A DNA stretch of 64,000 bases from Actinopolyspora mzabensis. GTDB lineage: Bacteria; Actinomycetota; Actinomycetes; Mycobacteriales; Pseudonocardiaceae. Under the pieces are notes generated by a model. It searched no databases. It worked only from the letters and a program-made list of their open reading frames with translations, and was not told where the DNA came from. Shown here piece after piece: positions 1 through 10,073 of the stretch. The stretch covers positions 1-64,000 of the forward strand of contig NZ_FNFM01000007.1 of assembly GCF_900101095.1 (NCBI RefSeq), given 5' to 3'. Each line of letters starts with the position of its first letter. Position 1 is the stretch's first letter. The position numbers and the translations under genes are program-made.

Positions 1-423
1 CGAGGCGTAGCCGAACATGAGCCCCTGGTCACCGGCACCCTGCTGGGCGATCTCGTCGATGACACCGTCGACACGGGACTCGTGCGCGGTGTCGACACCC
101 TGACCGATGTCCGGCGACTGCGCGTCGATCGAGACGTTGATGCCGCAGGAATCGCCGTCGAAGCCCTTGGCCGAGTTGTCGTACCCGATCTCCAGGACCT
201 TCTCCCGCACGATCGCGGGCAGATCCACATAGGCCGCGGTGGTGACCTCACCGGCCAGGTGCACCTGGCCCGTGGTGATCATGGTCTCCATGGCCACCCG
301 CGAACGCGGGTCCTGCGCCAGCATCGCGTCCAGGATCGCGTCACTGATCGAGTCGGCCATCTTGTCCGGGTGGCCCTCGGTCACGGACTCACTGCTGAAC
401 AATCGACGCTGGTCGGGTCCCAT
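1..423 (-). CDS. metK: S-adenosylmethionine synthetase, N-terminal part (cut by window edge)
   Basis: This is the first 141 codons of methionine adenosyltransferase, which makes SAM from methionine and ATP in the cytoplasm. The rest lies left of the window. The protein begins [17 protein letters not shown] and continues with the HPDK motif of the ATP site and a GFDGDSCGI segment typical of the family. The ATG at 423 has GATGAGG about eight bases upstream. It is the last gene of the gmk-rpoZ-coaBC-metK series, separated from coaBC by 107 bases. I see no SAM-riboswitch-like structure in that gap. Identification is firm; the C-terminal two thirds cannot be judged. Confidence 0.97.
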   Translation of the reverse strand, partial: MGPDQRRLFSSESVTEGHPDKMADSISDAILDAMLAQDPRSRVAMETMITTGQVHLAGEVTTAAYVDLPAIVREKVLEIGYDNSAKGFDGDSCGINVSIDAQSPDIGQGVDTAHESRVDGVIDEIAQQGAGDQGLMFGYAS

Positions 424-530
424 CGACAAACCTCATCGCACCGCGCGGCTGGTGACGTCGGACATCGGCCCGCGAGACCGGGACGGTACCCGTTCACGCG
501 GGCGAGCACTCCGACGTTTCGGTACGAATT

Positions 531-1799
531 CTAGGCTCGGCGATCCGGAGCCGCAGCGAACTGCTCGGCCACCGCGTCCCACACCCTGGCGGCGAGCAAC
601 GTCTTGGAACCGTGCGGCACGGGATGCTCGACGCCCGAGGAGGCAAGCAGCCATCCCGCGTTGTCCTCGACCTCGAAAGCACGACCGTCGCCGACCGCGT
701 TGACCACCAGCAGGTCGCACCCCTTGCGTACGAGCTTCTTGCGGCCGTACTCCAGCACCGTGGTGTCCGGATCTCCGGTTTCGGCCGCGAATCCGGCGAT
801 CACCCCGGTACGCAACCGACCGTTCGCGCGCTGCTCGACCAACTCCCCCAGCACGTCCGGATTGCGATCGAGTCGGACCGTCGGCGGTTCGCCCTCGGTT
901 TTCTTGATCTTGTGCTCGGCGCTCTCGGATGGCCGGAAGTCGGCCACCGCGGCCGACATCACCACCGCGTCGGCGCCGTCGGCGACTTCGAGCAGTTCGG
1001 AACGCAGTTCCCGGGCCGTGCCGACCCGCCGCAGCCGGACACCAGCCGGAACCACCAGGTCGGAGGTGTTCGCGGCGACCAGCGTGACTTCGGCACCGCG
1101 ATGTGCCGCGACCCGCGCCAGGGCGAACCCCTGTCTGCCGCTGGAACGGTTGCCGAGGTAGCGCACCGGATCCAGCGGTTCCCGCGTCCCGCCCGCCGAT
1201 ACGACGACGTGGCGGCCCGTCAGGTCGCGCGGCAGCCCGGCGGGCTCAGCCAGCAGCAACCGCGACAGATCGACGATCTCACCGGGATCGGGCAGGCGTC
1301 CCTTGCCCGAATCGGCCCCCGTCAACCGGCCGCTGTCCGGCTCGGCGACCACGACTCCCCTGGAACGCAGCACCTCGACGTTGTGCCGGGTGGCGGGATG
1401 CTCCCACATCTCGGTGTGCATGGCGGGAACCAACAGCACCGGGCAGTGCGCGGTGAGCAGTGTCGAGGTGAGCAGATCGTCGGCGAGCCCGTTGGCGGCC
1501 CGGGCGAGCAGGTCGGCGGTGGCCGGAGCGACCACCACCAGATCCGCCTGCTGACCGAGCCGCACGTGGGGCACCTCGGGCACGTCGTCGAACACGTCGG
1601 TTCGCGCCGGATGCCCGGACAGCGCCTCGAACGTGGCCGCTCCGACGAAGCGCAACGCGGCGGCGGTGGGCGCCACCCGGACGTCGTGACCGCTCTCGGT
1701 CAGCCCACGCAGCACCTCGCATGCCTTGTAGGCGGCGACACCACCACTCACACCGAGAACGACGCGGGGCGCGTCACGCGCCTCCTGCTCGTCGCTCAC
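531..1799 (-). CDS. coaBC: Bifunctional phosphopantothenoylcysteine decarboxylase/synthase CoaBC
   Basis: 422 aa, two middle steps of coenzyme A synthesis. The N-terminal CoaC flavoprotein half shows [10 protein letters not shown] near residue 15, the catalytic-histidine segment VPHVRL and the actinobacterial variant PAMHTEMW. The C-terminal CoaB half has [20 protein letters not shown] and the substrate-lysine segment EHKIKK. I chose the GTG at 1799 because it overlaps the rpoZ stop codon as GTGA, which implies translational coupling. An upstream extension of 116 codons in the same frame only mirrors rpoZ. Length matches actinobacterial CoaBC. Confidence 0.96.
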   Translation of the reverse strand: MSDEQEARDAPRVVLGVSGGVAAYKACEVLRGLTESGHDVRVAPTAAALRFVGAATFEALSGHPARTDVFDDVPEVPHVRLGQQADLVVVAPATADLLARAANGLADDLLTSTLLTAHCPVLLVPAMHTEMWEHPATRHNVEVLRSRGVVVAEPDSGRLTGADSGKGRLPDPGEIVDLSRLLLAEPAGLPRDLTGRHVVVSAGGTREPLDPVRYLGNRSSGRQGFALARVAAHRGAEVTLVAANTSDLVVPAGVRLRRVGTARELRSELLEVADGADAVVMSAAVADFRPSESAEHKIKKTEGEPPTVRLDRNPDVLGELVEQRANGRLRTGVIAGFAAETGDPDTTVLEYGRKKLVRKGCDLLVVNAVGDGRAFEVEDNAGWLLASSGVEHPVPHGSKTLLAARVWDAVAEQFAAAPDRRA

Positions 1800-2113
1800 G
1801 CGCCCTCGGAGTGCTGCAGCACACCCGCGTGGATCTCGCGGAGCGCGATGGACAGCGGCTTCTCCCGCGGCCCCGGCTCGACCAGCGGCCCCACGTACTC
1901 CAGCAGCCCCTCGCCGAGTTGGGCGTAGTAGTCCTGGATCTGCCTGGCCCGCTTGGCGGCGAAAATGGCCAGCGCGTACTTGGAGCTGACGTTGTACAGC
2001 AGATCGTCGATGGGCGGGTCGGTGATTCCCTCGGCCGCGCCGCTGCTCGACTGGGACTGGATGTTGGAAGACTGGCCGCCGGGGAAGGCGGTCAGCGAGT
2101 TGGGGATGCTCAC
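1796..2113 (-). CDS. rpoZ: RNA polymerase omega subunit
   Basis: 105 aa. Omega binds the beta-prime subunit and helps assemble RNA polymerase. The conserved core reads [20 protein letters not shown], followed by the AKRARQI segment. The GTG at 2113 has AGGAG about ten bases upstream. It sits in its usual actinobacterial place between gmk and coaBC and overlaps coaBC by four bases. In Gram-negative bacteria omega contributes to a ppGpp site; that role should not be assumed here. Confidence 0.95.
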   Translation of the reverse strand: MSIPNSLTAFPGGQSSNIQSQSSSGAAEGITDPPIDDLLYNVSSKYALAIFAAKRARQIQDYYAQLGEGLLEYVGPLVEPGPREKPLSIALREIHAGVLQHSEGA

Positions 2114-2277
2114 GTGTGTGGCTCCTGTGCTCTCCGACGGCGATCAAATTGGTCGGTCCGAGTCCCCACGGCCCGGCGCGCGGAACCGTATCGAACCACC
2201 GGACGGCACTCGAAGGGGCCGCTCTGGTGAAACGCTCCGCCCCACGGCGCCGCCGGGGCGAGCGGAGCGTACGAGGT

Positions 2278-2907
2278 CTACCGATCGTTCGAGGGCAGCG
2301 GCTGCCCGGGAGGGGGACCGACTATCAATCGTACCAACTCGTCCACCGCTCTCCGCACATCGGCGTTGACCACGGTGGCATCGAACTCGGTACGGGCGGC
2401 CAGTTCGGCCCGGGCCGTTTCCAGGCGCTGCCGCACCACCTCGGAGTCCTCGGTCATCCGCCCGGTGAGCCGATGTACCAGATCGTCCCAGGACGGCGGC
2501 AGCAGCATCACCAGCCGGGCATCGGGCATGCTCCGCCGCACCTGACGAGCGCCCTGCAGTTCGATCTCCAGCACGGCGGGACGTCCTGCCGCGAGCGCAC
2601 GCTCGACCGGCGCACGAGGAGTGCCGTAGTAGTTGCCCGCGTACCGGGCGTACTCCAACATCTCCCCCGCCGCGACCATGCGTTCGAACTCGGCACGGTC
2701 GACGAAGTGGTAGTGAACCCCGTCGATCTCCCCGGAGCGGGCGGGACGGGTGGTCACGGACACGCTGAAGTAGATATCCGGTGCCTGTTTCCGCAGTTCG
2801 TCGAGCACGCTCGACTTGCCCACACCGGAAGGTCCGGATACGACGGTGAGCCGGGGCGTACCCGTCGAGGCACGCCCCGGCAGCACGCCGTCGTCCGCGT
2901 CGATCAC
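2278..2907 (-). CDS. gmk: Guanylate kinase
   Basis: 209 aa. Phosphorylates GMP to GDP in the cytoplasm. The P-loop GPSGVGKSS lies at about residues 25-33, and the GMP-binding region has SVTTRPARSGEIDGVHYHF and the GNYYGTP segment. Starts with GTG at 2907, overlapping the mihF stop codon as GTGA, so the two are probably translated from one message. A 164-base gap separates it from rpoZ. Length is normal for the family. Confidence 0.97.
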   Translation of the reverse strand: MIDADDGVLPGRASTGTPRLTVVSGPSGVGKSSVLDELRKQAPDIYFSVSVTTRPARSGEIDGVHYHFVDRAEFERMVAAGEMLEYARYAGNYYGTPRAPVERALAAGRPAVLEIELQGARQVRRSMPDARLVMLLPPSWDDLVHRLTGRMTEDSEVVRQRLETARAELAARTEFDATVVNADVRRAVDELVRLIVGPPPGQPLPSNDR

Positions 2908-3221
2908 GCCCCGTTGAACTCGGCGAGCAACGCCTTGCGCTGACGCTCGCCGAGACCACGAAGCCTGCGGCTACTAGCGATCTCCAGCCGCTCCATGATC
3001 TGTTGCGCGCGGACCTTGCCCACGCCGGGAAGGGCCTCCAACAGCGCGGAGACCTTCATCTTGCCGAGGGTCTCGTCGTTGTCGGCACTGTCCAAGACCT
3101 CGGCCAGGCTGGTCCCACCGCGCTTGAGGCGCTCCTTGAGCTCAGCGCGGGCGCGACGGGCGGCAGCCGCCTTTTCGAGTGCCGCAGCCCGCTGCTCCTC
3201 GGTCAGCTGGGGAAGGGCCAC
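2904..3221 (-). CDS. mihF: Integration host factor, mIHF/sIHF type
   Basis: 105 aa from a GTG at 3221. The start VALPQLTEEQRAAALEKAAA and the core KMKVSALLEALPGVGKVRAQ match actinobacterial mIHF/sIHF, a small basic nucleoid protein with a helix-turn-helix-like DNA-binding fold, unrelated to the proteobacterial IHF heterodimer. GGAGG lies five bases before the GTG (two bases before an alternative in-frame ATG at 3224), which favours the GTG. The frame stays open about 56 codons further upstream to 3389, but that segment lacks family similarity. In Streptomyces and mycobacteria the protein is linked to replication and development. It overlaps gmk. Confidence 0.93.
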   Translation of the reverse strand: MALPQLTEEQRAAALEKAAAARRARAELKERLKRGGTSLAEVLDSADNDETLGKMKVSALLEALPGVGKVRAQQIMERLEIASSRRLRGLGERQRKALLAEFNGA

Positions 3222-3696
3222 CATGTCCTCCGTGATGTGGGTTTTCTTGATCGGTGCGGCGACGGTACCGACCCAGGTCAGCTCGCTAAAACGCGGGTCC
3301 GCCTTTTTCGAGTCGGTTTCATCGGTTCTCCCGTCGCCCGGCCTCTCGGGTGGCTCGCCCACGACGCTGACGACCACCGGCCGCTGCAAGTACTACCAAC
3401 AACGAGCCCGAAGTGCACTAACCCGGGGCAAAACTGGCCTCAACTGTTCGATTTCCGGGCGGTTGAGCGACGCTGAGCGATTCATCGCAGGTCAGTACCC
3501 GCCGCGAGGAGCACTTCGCGAAGGCTCGCGCGTGACCGCGAACACCGGAGAGCGGGAACCGGCGCGGCGTCCCCGAATCACCGCCGGACCGAGGTGGCCC
3601 ATCCCTGCCCGTTCGAGCGAATTCACCGAAGAGTGGCCGATATCACTCCTCGACGCGATCGTTCGCGCGACCGGCGATCGGGCGAACGAGTGACAC
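3222..3696. other. Intergenic region upstream of mihF
   Basis: 475 bases without a supportable gene. It holds the mihF 5' leader, including the open but non-conserved upstream extension to 3389, and should contain the promoter of the mihF-gmk-rpoZ-coaBC-metK series. I could not settle on a clear -10/-35 pair. Short reading frames here lack family features and ribosome binding sites. Confidence 0.5.
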
Positions 3697-4106
3697 TCAC
3701 CGCCGGGCGGTGGGCTCCACCCGCCGAACGCACCACCAGAGCGACAGCAACGCCACGACCGCGAGCAGCACATAACAATCCCCGATCAAATGCTGCGCGG
3801 GTGTCCAGGCCAGTTCGCGGCGCTGCCCGTGCGGCAGGAAGTGACAGGGAACCAGGACGAGTTCGACACGGGCCGCGCCAACGCGCCCATGACCGACTGG
3901 TCGCTGTCGCCTCCGCCGAACAGGTAGACGAGGCACAGCGCGCTCAGGACGAGCGGCAGCATCAACGAGGCGAGCACGAGCGAGGCGCGCCGACGCCGAA
4001 CCACCGACGCGCGGAGGAACTTGGCGACGCGTCGACTCGGTCTTCGGCGCCCCGCTACGGATCCGAGGGGTTCGTGGCTCTTCGTGGTGGCTGTGTCGGA
4101 GGACAC
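3697..4106 (-). pseudogene. Small two-helix membrane protein gene, apparently frameshifted
   Basis: Two adjoining minus-strand frames seem to be halves of one gene. The first half, from a GTG at 4106, has a basic N-terminus and a hydrophobic helix (SLVLASLMLPLVLSALCLVY), then a GGGDSDQS segment. It runs into a stop at 3786 after losing plausible composition. The second half, in the -1 frame, picks up near 3880 with LVLVPCHFLPHGQRRELAW and a second hydrophobic helix (CYVLLAVVALLSLWW), ending at 3697. A one-base deletion between about 3850 and 3890 would explain it; a sequencing error or frameshifting is possible. I do not recognise the family. It lies between pyrF and mihF on the same strand. 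Confidence 0.45.
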
Positions 4107-4157
4107 GGCCGGGATTCGATCATCACGAATCCCGGCCGCGCGGGCATGCCGCGGGAT

Positions 4158-5003
4158 TCACTGTCCGAACACACCGGCGAGGTCGGCCCGCATCCGGCGG
4201 GTGGCCGCGCGGATCTCCGCCACGTCGGGACCGTGCCGCAGCAGCTCGCGGGCGGCCGCAGGCAGCACGTTGGGCAGCATCCCACCGAAGACCGAACACA
4301 GCCCTTGCACGGTGGCTCCCTGTGCCCCGAGCCCGGGTGCGAGCACGGGGCCGTTCAGAGCGGTGAGATCGAGTTCACCCGGCCGCACCGTGGCACCGGT
4401 GACCACACCGACGTGCCCCATCGGCTCCGCTCCCGCGTTGCTCTCCGCGGCGGCGTCCACGATGGACTGGGCCACCGTCCTCCCCTCCGAGGTGACCGAG
4501 CGCTGCAACCCGACCGCCTCCGGGTTGGAGGTGCGGGCCAGCACGAAGACCCCCCGACCGGTCTGCGCGGCGATCCCCAGGGCGGGCGCCAACGAGCCGT
4601 ACCCCAGGTAGGGGGAGACGGTGATCGCGTCCGCCGCCAGCGGCGAGGAGTCGTCGAGGTAGGCGGTGGCGTAGGCGGTCATGGTGGACCCGATGTCGCC
4701 ACGTTTGACGTCGTGGACGACCAACGTGCCCGTCTGAGCGCACTCGGCCACCACCCGTTCCAGCACCGCGAGCCCGCGGGAACCGTAGGTCTCGAAGAAG
4801 GCGGACTGCGGCTTGACCACAGCGACCTCCTCGCCCACGGCTTCGAGCACGGTCATCGCGAACCGCTCCAACCCGGCGGGTGTCTCCTCCAGCCCCCACG
4901 CGTGCAGCAGCGCGGGATGGGGATCGATCCCCACGCAGAGCGGCCCCCGAGCGTGCACGGCCTCGGCGAGCCGCTGCCCGAAGGCCGCGTGCACCACCGT
5001 CAT
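4158..5003 (-). CDS. pyrF: Orotidine 5'-phosphate decarboxylase (mycobacterial type)
   Basis: 281 aa. Converts OMP to UMP, the last step of de novo pyrimidine synthesis. The catalytic cluster [11 protein letters not shown] places Asp98, Lys100 and Asp103 in the D-x-K-x-x-D pattern. GIDPHP near residue 25 and PGLGAQGAT near 226 are also family features. Length fits the longer actinobacterial enzymes. The ATG at 5003 overlaps the carB stop as ATGA, so it is the last gene of the pyr operon. Confidence 0.97.
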   Translation of the reverse strand: MTVVHAAFGQRLAEAVHARGPLCVGIDPHPALLHAWGLEETPAGLERFAMTVLEAVGEEVAVVKPQSAFFETYGSRGLAVLERVVAECAQTGTLVVHDVKRGDIGSTMTAYATAYLDDSSPLAADAITVSPYLGYGSLAPALGIAAQTGRGVFVLARTSNPEAVGLQRSVTSEGRTVAQSIVDAAAESNAGAEPMGHVGVVTGATVRPGELDLTALNGPVLAPGLGAQGATVQGLCSVFGGMLPNVLPAAARELLRHGPDVAEIRAATRRMRADLAGVFGQ

Positions 5004-8000
5004 CGGGTCTCACCACTCCGATCGCTCCGCAGCGCCGCCTGCAACCGCTGCAGCGGCCGCACGCCGATGTTGCCGCGGATGGCGGCCTCCACGCCCTGCA
5101 CCGCCGCCGCGGCGCCCTGCACGGTGGTGATGCAGGGGACGTCGCGGGAGACGGCGGCGGTCCGGATCTCGTAACCGTCCACCCTGGGCCCGGGGTTGCC
5201 GTAGGGGGTGTTGAAGATCATGTCGATCTCGCCCGCCTTGATGAGGTCGATGACGTCGCGGTCACCACCGGGGGCGGTTCCGGAGGGTGCGGAGATGTCG
5301 GCCGGGTCCTCGTTGTGCTTGCGGACAACGCCGCAGGCGATGTCGTTGCGCCGCAGGATCTCGGCCGTTCCCGAGGTGGCGCAGATGTCGAACCCGAGGT
5401 CGGCGAGGCGCTTGACCGGGAACACCATCGAACGCTTGTCCCGGTTGGCCACCGAGACGAACACGCGGCCCGAGGTGGGCAGCGAGCCGTAGGCACCGCT
5501 CTGGGACTTGGCGAACGCCTGGCCGAACGCGGTGTCGATGCCCATCACCTCGCCGGTGGACTTCATCTCCGGCCCGAGCAGCGAGTCGATGCCGTGTCCC
5601 TCCGGGGTGCGGAACCGGTGGAACGGCAGCACGGCCTCCTTGACCGCGACCGGGGCGTGCGGCGGCAGGTCGGCCCCGTCGCCGTTCGGCGGCAGCATGC
5701 CCTCTGCCCGCAGGTCGGCGATCTTGGCACCGAACATGACCCTGGCCGCGGCCTTGGCCAGCGGGGCAGCCGCCGCCTTGGACACGAACGGCACGGTGCG
5801 CGAGGCGCGCGGGTTGGCCTCCAGCACGTAGAGCACGTCGTCCTTGAGCGCGTACTGCACGTTGAGCAGCCCGCGCACCCCGATCCCCTCGGCCAGCGCC
5901 TCGGTGCAGCGCCGGACCTTGTCGATGTCCTGGCGGCCGAGGGTGATGGGCGGCAACGCGCAGGCCGAGTCGCCGGAGTGCACCCCGGCCTCCTCGATGT
6001 GTTCCATCACGCCACCGATGTAGACGTCGGTCCCGTCGCACAACGCGTCCACGTCGATCTCGATCGCGTCGTCGAGGAAGTTGTCCACCAGCACCGGGTG
6101 CTCCGGGGTGACCTCGGTGGCCCTGGCGATGTAGTTCTCCAGCGAGGTCTCGTCGTAGACGATCTCCATGCCGCGGCCGCCGAGCACGTAGGACGGGCGC
6201 ACCAGCACGGGGTAGCCGATGTCGTCGGCGATGCGCTTGGCGCCCTCGAAGGAAGTGGCGGTGCCGTAGCTCGGGGCGGGCAGTCCCGCCCGGTTGAGCA
6301 CCTCGCCGAACGAACCGCGGTCCTCGGCCAGGTGGATGGCCTCCGGCGCCGTTCCCACGACGGGCACCCCGGCTTCGGCGAGCTTGCTCGCCAGCCCCAG
6401 CGGTGTCTGGCCGCCGAGCTGGACCACCACCCCGGCGACGGTGCCCGAGGCCTGCTCGGAGTGCACGACCTCCAGCACGTCCTCGAAGGTCAGCGGCTCG
6501 AAGTACAGCCGGTCCGAGGTGTCGTAGTCGGTGGAGACGGTTTCCGGGTTGCAGTTGACCATGACCGTCTCGTACCCGGTGCCGCCGTTGTCGGGGGCGG
6601 CGCGCAACCCCATGGCGGCGTGCACGCAGGAGTAGTCGAACTCGATGCCCTGGCCGATCCGGTTGGGGCCGGACCCGAGGATGATCACCTTCGGCTTTTC
6701 GCGCTGCCGGGCCACCTCGGACTCGGCGGCGGCGTCGGACTCGTAGGCCGAGTAGTGGTACGGCGTGGCCGCGGCGAACTCGGCGGCGCAGGTGTCCACG
6801 GTCTTGTAGACCGGGCGCACACCGAGCCGGTGCCGCAGCGAGCGAACCCCCTCCTCACCCGCGAGTTCGGGGCGCAGCGCCGCGATCTGCCGGTCGGAGA
6901 TCCCGGCGCGCTTGGTGCTGCGCAACAGCTCGGCGTCCAGCACGGGAGCGGCCAGGATCTGCTCGCGCAGCTCCACCAGCGAGGCGATCTGGTCGATGAA
7001 CCAGGAGTCGATCCCGGAGGCCTCGTGCACCTGGGCCACCGTGGCGCCCATGCGCAGCGCTCGCTCGACGGTGTAGAGCCTGCCGTCGTGGCCGTCGCCC
7101 AGCTCGTCCAGCGTGGAGTCCAGCGTCACGCCCTCCGGGTCCGGCACGGTCCAGAAACCGGCGCGGGAGGACTCCAGCGAGCGCATCGCCTTGCCCAGTG
7201 CCTCGGTGAAGTTCCGCCCCAGCGACATGGCCTCGCCCACGCTCTTCATCGTCGTGGTCAGCCGGGTGTCGGCGCCGGGGAACTTCTCGAAGGCGAACCT
7301 GGGCGCCTTGACCACGACGTAGTCCAGCGTGGGTTCGAAGCTGGCCGGGGTCTGCTCGGTGATGTCGTTGGGGATCTCGTCCAACGAGTAGCCGATGGCC
7401 AGCTTCGCCGCGATCTTGGCGATCGGGAAGCCGGTGGCCTTGGAGGCCAGCGCCGAGGAACGCGAGACCCGCGGGTTCATCTCGATGACGACCATGCGGC
7501 CGGTGCTCGGGTGGATGGCGAACTGGATGTTGCAGCCACCCGTGTCCACGCCCACCTCGCGCAGCACGTCGATGCCCACGTCGCGCATGTGCTGGTACTC
7601 GCGGTCGGTCAGCGTCATCGACGGGGCCACGGTGACCGAGTCGCCGGTGTGCACGCCCATCGGGTCGACGTTCTCGATCGAGCAGATCACGACCACGTTG
7701 TCGGCGTGGTCGCGCATCAGCTCCAGCTCGTACTCCTTCCAGCCGAGCACGCTCTCCTCGATGAGCACCTCGTGCACCGGGGACTCGGTCAGTCCCAGCG
7801 AGGCCATGCGCTCCAGTTCCTCGTGGGTGTGGGCCATGCCCGAACCGAGTCCGCCCATCGTGAAGCTGGGCCGGATCACCACCGGCAGCCCGCGCTCGGT
7901 GACGAAGTCGCGCACCTCGTCCATCGAGTTGCACACCTTGCTCTCGGGCACACCGCCGCCCACGGAGCGCACGATGTCCTTGAACCGCTGCCGGTCCTCG

Positions 8001-8377
8001 CCGCGCTGGATCGCGTCGACGTCGGCGCCGATCAGCTCCACCCCGTACTTCTCGAGCACACCCCGCTCGTACAGCGCCACGGCGGTGTTCAGCGCCGTCT
8101 GCCCGCCCAGCGTGGCCAGCAGCGCGTCCGGACGCTCGGCGTCGATGACCTTTTCCACGAACTCCGGGGTGATGGGTTCGATGTAGGTGGCGTCGGCGAA
8201 CTCGGGGTCCGTCATGATCGTGGCCGGGTTGGAGTTGACCAGACTGACCCGGATCCCCTCCGAGCGCAGCACCCGGCAGGCCTGGGTTCCGGAATAGTCG
8301 AACTCGCACGCCTGGCCGATCACGATCGGACCGGAGCCGATGACCAGAACGTGGTTGATGTCGGTCCTCTTCGGCAT
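5000..8377 (-). CDS. carB: Carbamoyl-phosphate synthase large subunit
   Basis: 1125 aa. Makes carbamoyl phosphate from bicarbonate, ATP and ammonia delivered by CarA. The protein has the expected two ATP-grasp halves: the first begins [20 protein letters not shown], the second near residue 570 with [20 protein letters not shown]-terminal MGS-like allosteric domain includes [13 protein letters not shown]. The length is slightly above the usual 1070-1110. ATG at 8377 overlaps the carA stop by one base, and the end overlaps pyrF by four bases. Long open frames on the opposite strand here are a GC-bias artefact. Confidence 0.98.
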   Translation of the reverse strand: MPKRTDINHVLVIGSGPIVIGQACEFDYSGTQACRVLRSEGIRVSLVNSNPATIMTDPEFADATYIEPITPEFVEKVIDAERPDALLATLGGQTALNTAVALYERGVLEKYGVELIGADVDAIQRGEDRQRFKDIVRSVGGGVPESKVCNSMDEVRDFVTERGLPVVIRPSFTMGGLGSGMAHTHEELERMASLGLTESPVHEVLIEESVLGWKEYELELMRDHADNVVVICSIENVDPMGVHTGDSVTVAPSMTLTDREYQHMRDVGIDVLREVGVDTGGCNIQFAIHPSTGRMVVIEMNPRVSRSSALASKATGFPIAKIAAKLAIGYSLDEIPNDITEQTPASFEPTLDYVVVKAPRFAFEKFPGADTRLTTTMKSVGEAMSLGRNFTEALGKAMRSLESSRAGFWTVPDPEGVTLDSTLDELGDGHDGRLYTVERALRMGATVAQVHEASGIDSWFIDQIASLVELREQILAAPVLDAELLRSTKRAGISDRQIAALRPELAGEEGVRSLRHRLGVRPVYKTVDTCAAEFAAATPYHYSAYESDAAAESEVARQREKPKVIILGSGPNRIGQGIEFDYSCVHAAMGLRAAPDNGGTGYETVMVNCNPETVSTDYDTSDRLYFEPLTFEDVLEVVHSEQASGTVAGVVVQLGGQTPLGLASKLAEAGVPVVGTAPEAIHLAEDRGSFGEVLNRAGLPAPSYGTATSFEGAKRIADDIGYPVLVRPSYVLGGRGMEIVYDETSLENYIARATEVTPEHPVLVDNFLDDAIEIDVDALCDGTDVYIGGVMEHIEEAGVHSGDSACALPPITLGRQDIDKVRRCTEALAEGIGVRGLLNVQYALKDDVLYVLEANPRASRTVPFVSKAAAAPLAKAAARVMFGAKIADLRAEGMLPPNGDGADLPPHAPVAVKEAVLPFHRFRTPEGHGIDSLLGPEMKSTGEVMGIDTAFGQAFAKSQSGAYGSLPTSGRVFVSVANRDKRSMVFPVKRLADLGFDICATSGTAEILRRNDIACGVVRKHNEDPADISAPSGTAPGGDRDVIDLIKAGEIDMIFNTPYGNPGPRVDGYEIRTAAVSRDVPCITTVQGAAAAVQGVEAAIRGNIGVRPLQRLQAALRSDRSGETR

Positions 8378-9498
8378 CAGCGTGCCTCGCTCATCAGTCG
8401 TACGAAGGAGTCGAACAGGTTCGCCGCGTCGTGCGGCCCGGCGGCGGCCTCGGGGTGGTACTGCACGCTGAACGCCGGGGTGTCCAGCAACCGCAGCCCC
8501 TCGACGGCGCCGTCGTTGGCGCAGTGGTGGCTGACCACCGCGCGACCGAATTCGGTGTCGAAGTGCTCGCCCGGCTCGCCGCGCACGGCGAACCCGTGGT
8601 TCTGCGCGGTGATGGCGACCCGGCCGCTGTCGGAGTCGATCACCGGAATGTTGATACCTCGGTGCCCGTAGGGCAGCTTGTAGGTTCCCCTGCCGAGCGC
8701 GCGCCCGAGGATCTGGTTGCCGAAGCAGATCCCGAACAGCGGCAGGCGCCGCGAGAGGATCTCCCTGGTCAGTTCGACCGCGTGGTCGGCGGTGGCGGGA
8801 TCGCCCGGGCCGTTGGACAGGAACACACCGTCGGGTGCCACGGCCGTGATCTCGGACAGCGAGGAGCCCAGCGGCAGCACGTGCACCTCGATGCCGCGTT
8901 CGGCGAGCATCCGGGGCGTGTTGGACTTGATCCCCATGTCCAGCGCCGCGACCGTGAACCGGCGCTCCCCGACCGCGGGCACCACGTAGGACTCGGTGGT
9001 GGTGACGTCGCCCGCCAGGTCGGCACCCAGCATCTGGTCACCGGAGACGACCCGGTCGATCATCTCCCGGTCGTCGGTGACCTCGGCGCCGGAGAATATG
9101 CCCGCGCGCATCGCGCCCAGTTCCCGGATGTGTCGCGTCAACGCGCGGGTGTCCAGGTTCGCTATGCCCACCACACCCTGGGTACGCAGCTCGTCCTGCA
9201 GCGAGCGGGTGGCACGCCAGGAGGACGGCTTGCGCGCGGGGTCGCGTACCGCGTATCCGGCGACCCAGATCCGTCCGGACTCGTCGTCCTCGTCGTTCCA
9301 GCCGGTGTTGCCGATCTGCGGCGCGGTGGCCACCACGATCTGCCGGTGGTACGAGGGATCGGTCAACGTCTCCTGATAGCCCGTCATGCCGGTGCTGAAG
9401 ACGACCTCACCGAAGCAAGAGCCCTCACTTCCGAAGGCCTCGCCGCGAAAGATCCGGCCATCCTCCAACACCAGGGCGGCGGGGGCCTGCGCGGTCAT
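8377..9498 (-). CDS. carA: Carbamoyl-phosphate synthase small (glutaminase) subunit
   Basis: 373 aa. Hydrolyses glutamine and passes ammonia to CarB. The N-terminal CPSase domain starts [18 protein letters not shown]. The class I amidotransferase domain carries the nucleophile Cys258 in [13 protein letters not shown] and the His/Glu pair in [13 protein letters not shown] near the end. ATG at 9498 overlaps the upstream membrane-protein gene as ATGA. Standard length. Confidence 0.98.
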   Translation of the reverse strand: MTAQAPAALVLEDGRIFRGEAFGSEGSCFGEVVFSTGMTGYQETLTDPSYHRQIVVATAPQIGNTGWNDEDDESGRIWVAGYAVRDPARKPSSWRATRSLQDELRTQGVVGIANLDTRALTRHIRELGAMRAGIFSGAEVTDDREMIDRVVSGDQMLGADLAGDVTTTESYVVPAVGERRFTVAALDMGIKSNTPRMLAERGIEVHVLPLGSSLSEITAVAPDGVFLSNGPGDPATADHAVELTREILSRRLPLFGICFGNQILGRALGRGTYKLPYGHRGINIPVIDSDSGRVAITAQNHGFAVRGEPGEHFDTEFGRAVVSHHCANDGAVEGLRLLDTPAFSVQYHPEAAAGPHDAANLFDSFVRLMSEAR

Positions 9499-10073
9499 GT
9501 TTCCTCCTGCCGCTCAACGGCGGCCTCGTCGTCGTGCTCGGAATCGGAATCGGTGGTCGCGGTGGGCCGCAACGCCCTGATCGCGCTCACCCACTCGGCG
9601 GGATCGGTCTCGTCGCCGTGGCGGAAGCCGCTGTCGAGCAGCTCGGCCGACGAGGAATACCCGTCCGGGCGCCACGTGATCACCAGCATGCCGACGCCGG
9701 GGACCACCTTGTTGGCCAGCTTGTGATCGACACGGGCGTCGTGCAGTGCCGAAACCGGTATCCAGAGCGGCTCATCGCCCGCTCGGTCCAGCAACACCCC
9801 CGTGCGGTAGAGCCTGGCGGTGGCGCTCGCCCGGTTGCCGAGCGTGGCCGCGGTGACCCGGTTCTGCCAGTCACCGGCCACGGTGGTGCCCACGTACAGG
9901 CCCACCGAGGCGGGCAACAGCTCGGGCAGCGAGTCCAGTCCCGGCGGCACCCCCGGCAACGAGCCCGCCAGCTCGTCGTGCTCGCGTTTGCGCCTGTTCC
10001 AGCCCTTGCGCATCCCGTAGATGACCAGGGCGGCGAGGGCGGCCAGCCCGATCACCCAGAGCGTTCGTGCCAT
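9495..10073 (-). CDS. Membrane-anchored PH-like protein of the pyr operon
   Basis: 192 aa from the ATG at 10073. One N-terminal transmembrane helix (TLWVIGLAALAALVIYGM) is followed by a basic stretch and a soluble domain of about 110 residues resembling bacterial PH-like domains, ending in an acidic tail. In Mycobacterium tuberculosis the gene between pyrC and carA (Rv1382) also encodes a small membrane protein, so this position is conserved. Function unknown; a link to pyrimidine enzymes at the membrane is only a guess. Overlaps pyrC by one base and carA by four bases. Confidence 0.85.
   Translation of the reverse strand: MARTLWVIGLAALAALVIYGMRKGWNRRKREHDELAGSLPGVPPGLDSLPELLPASVGLYVGTTVAGDWQNRVTAATLGNRASATARLYRTGVLLDRAGDEPLWIPVSALHDARVDHKLANKVVPGVGMLVITWRPDGYSSSAELLDSGFRHGDETDPAEWVSAIRALRPTATTDSDSEHDDEAAVERQEET

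Noticed and set aside
424-530. Possible SAM riboswitch in front of metK
   Set aside because: The gap is only 107 bases and contains no kink-turn or pseudoknot-like arrangement that I can see.
3786-3936. Programmed -1 frameshifting in the small membrane protein gene
   Set aside because: No slippery heptamer and no downstream structure at the expected distance; simple mutation or sequencing error is more likely.
4880-8671. Very long open frame (about 1260 codons) on the plus strand opposite carB
   Set aside because: It mirrors carB exactly, has His/Arg/Gly/Val-biased composition and no domain; long antisense frames are expected at this GC content. The same holds for the long plus-strand frames at 17571-20363 and 39725-42430.
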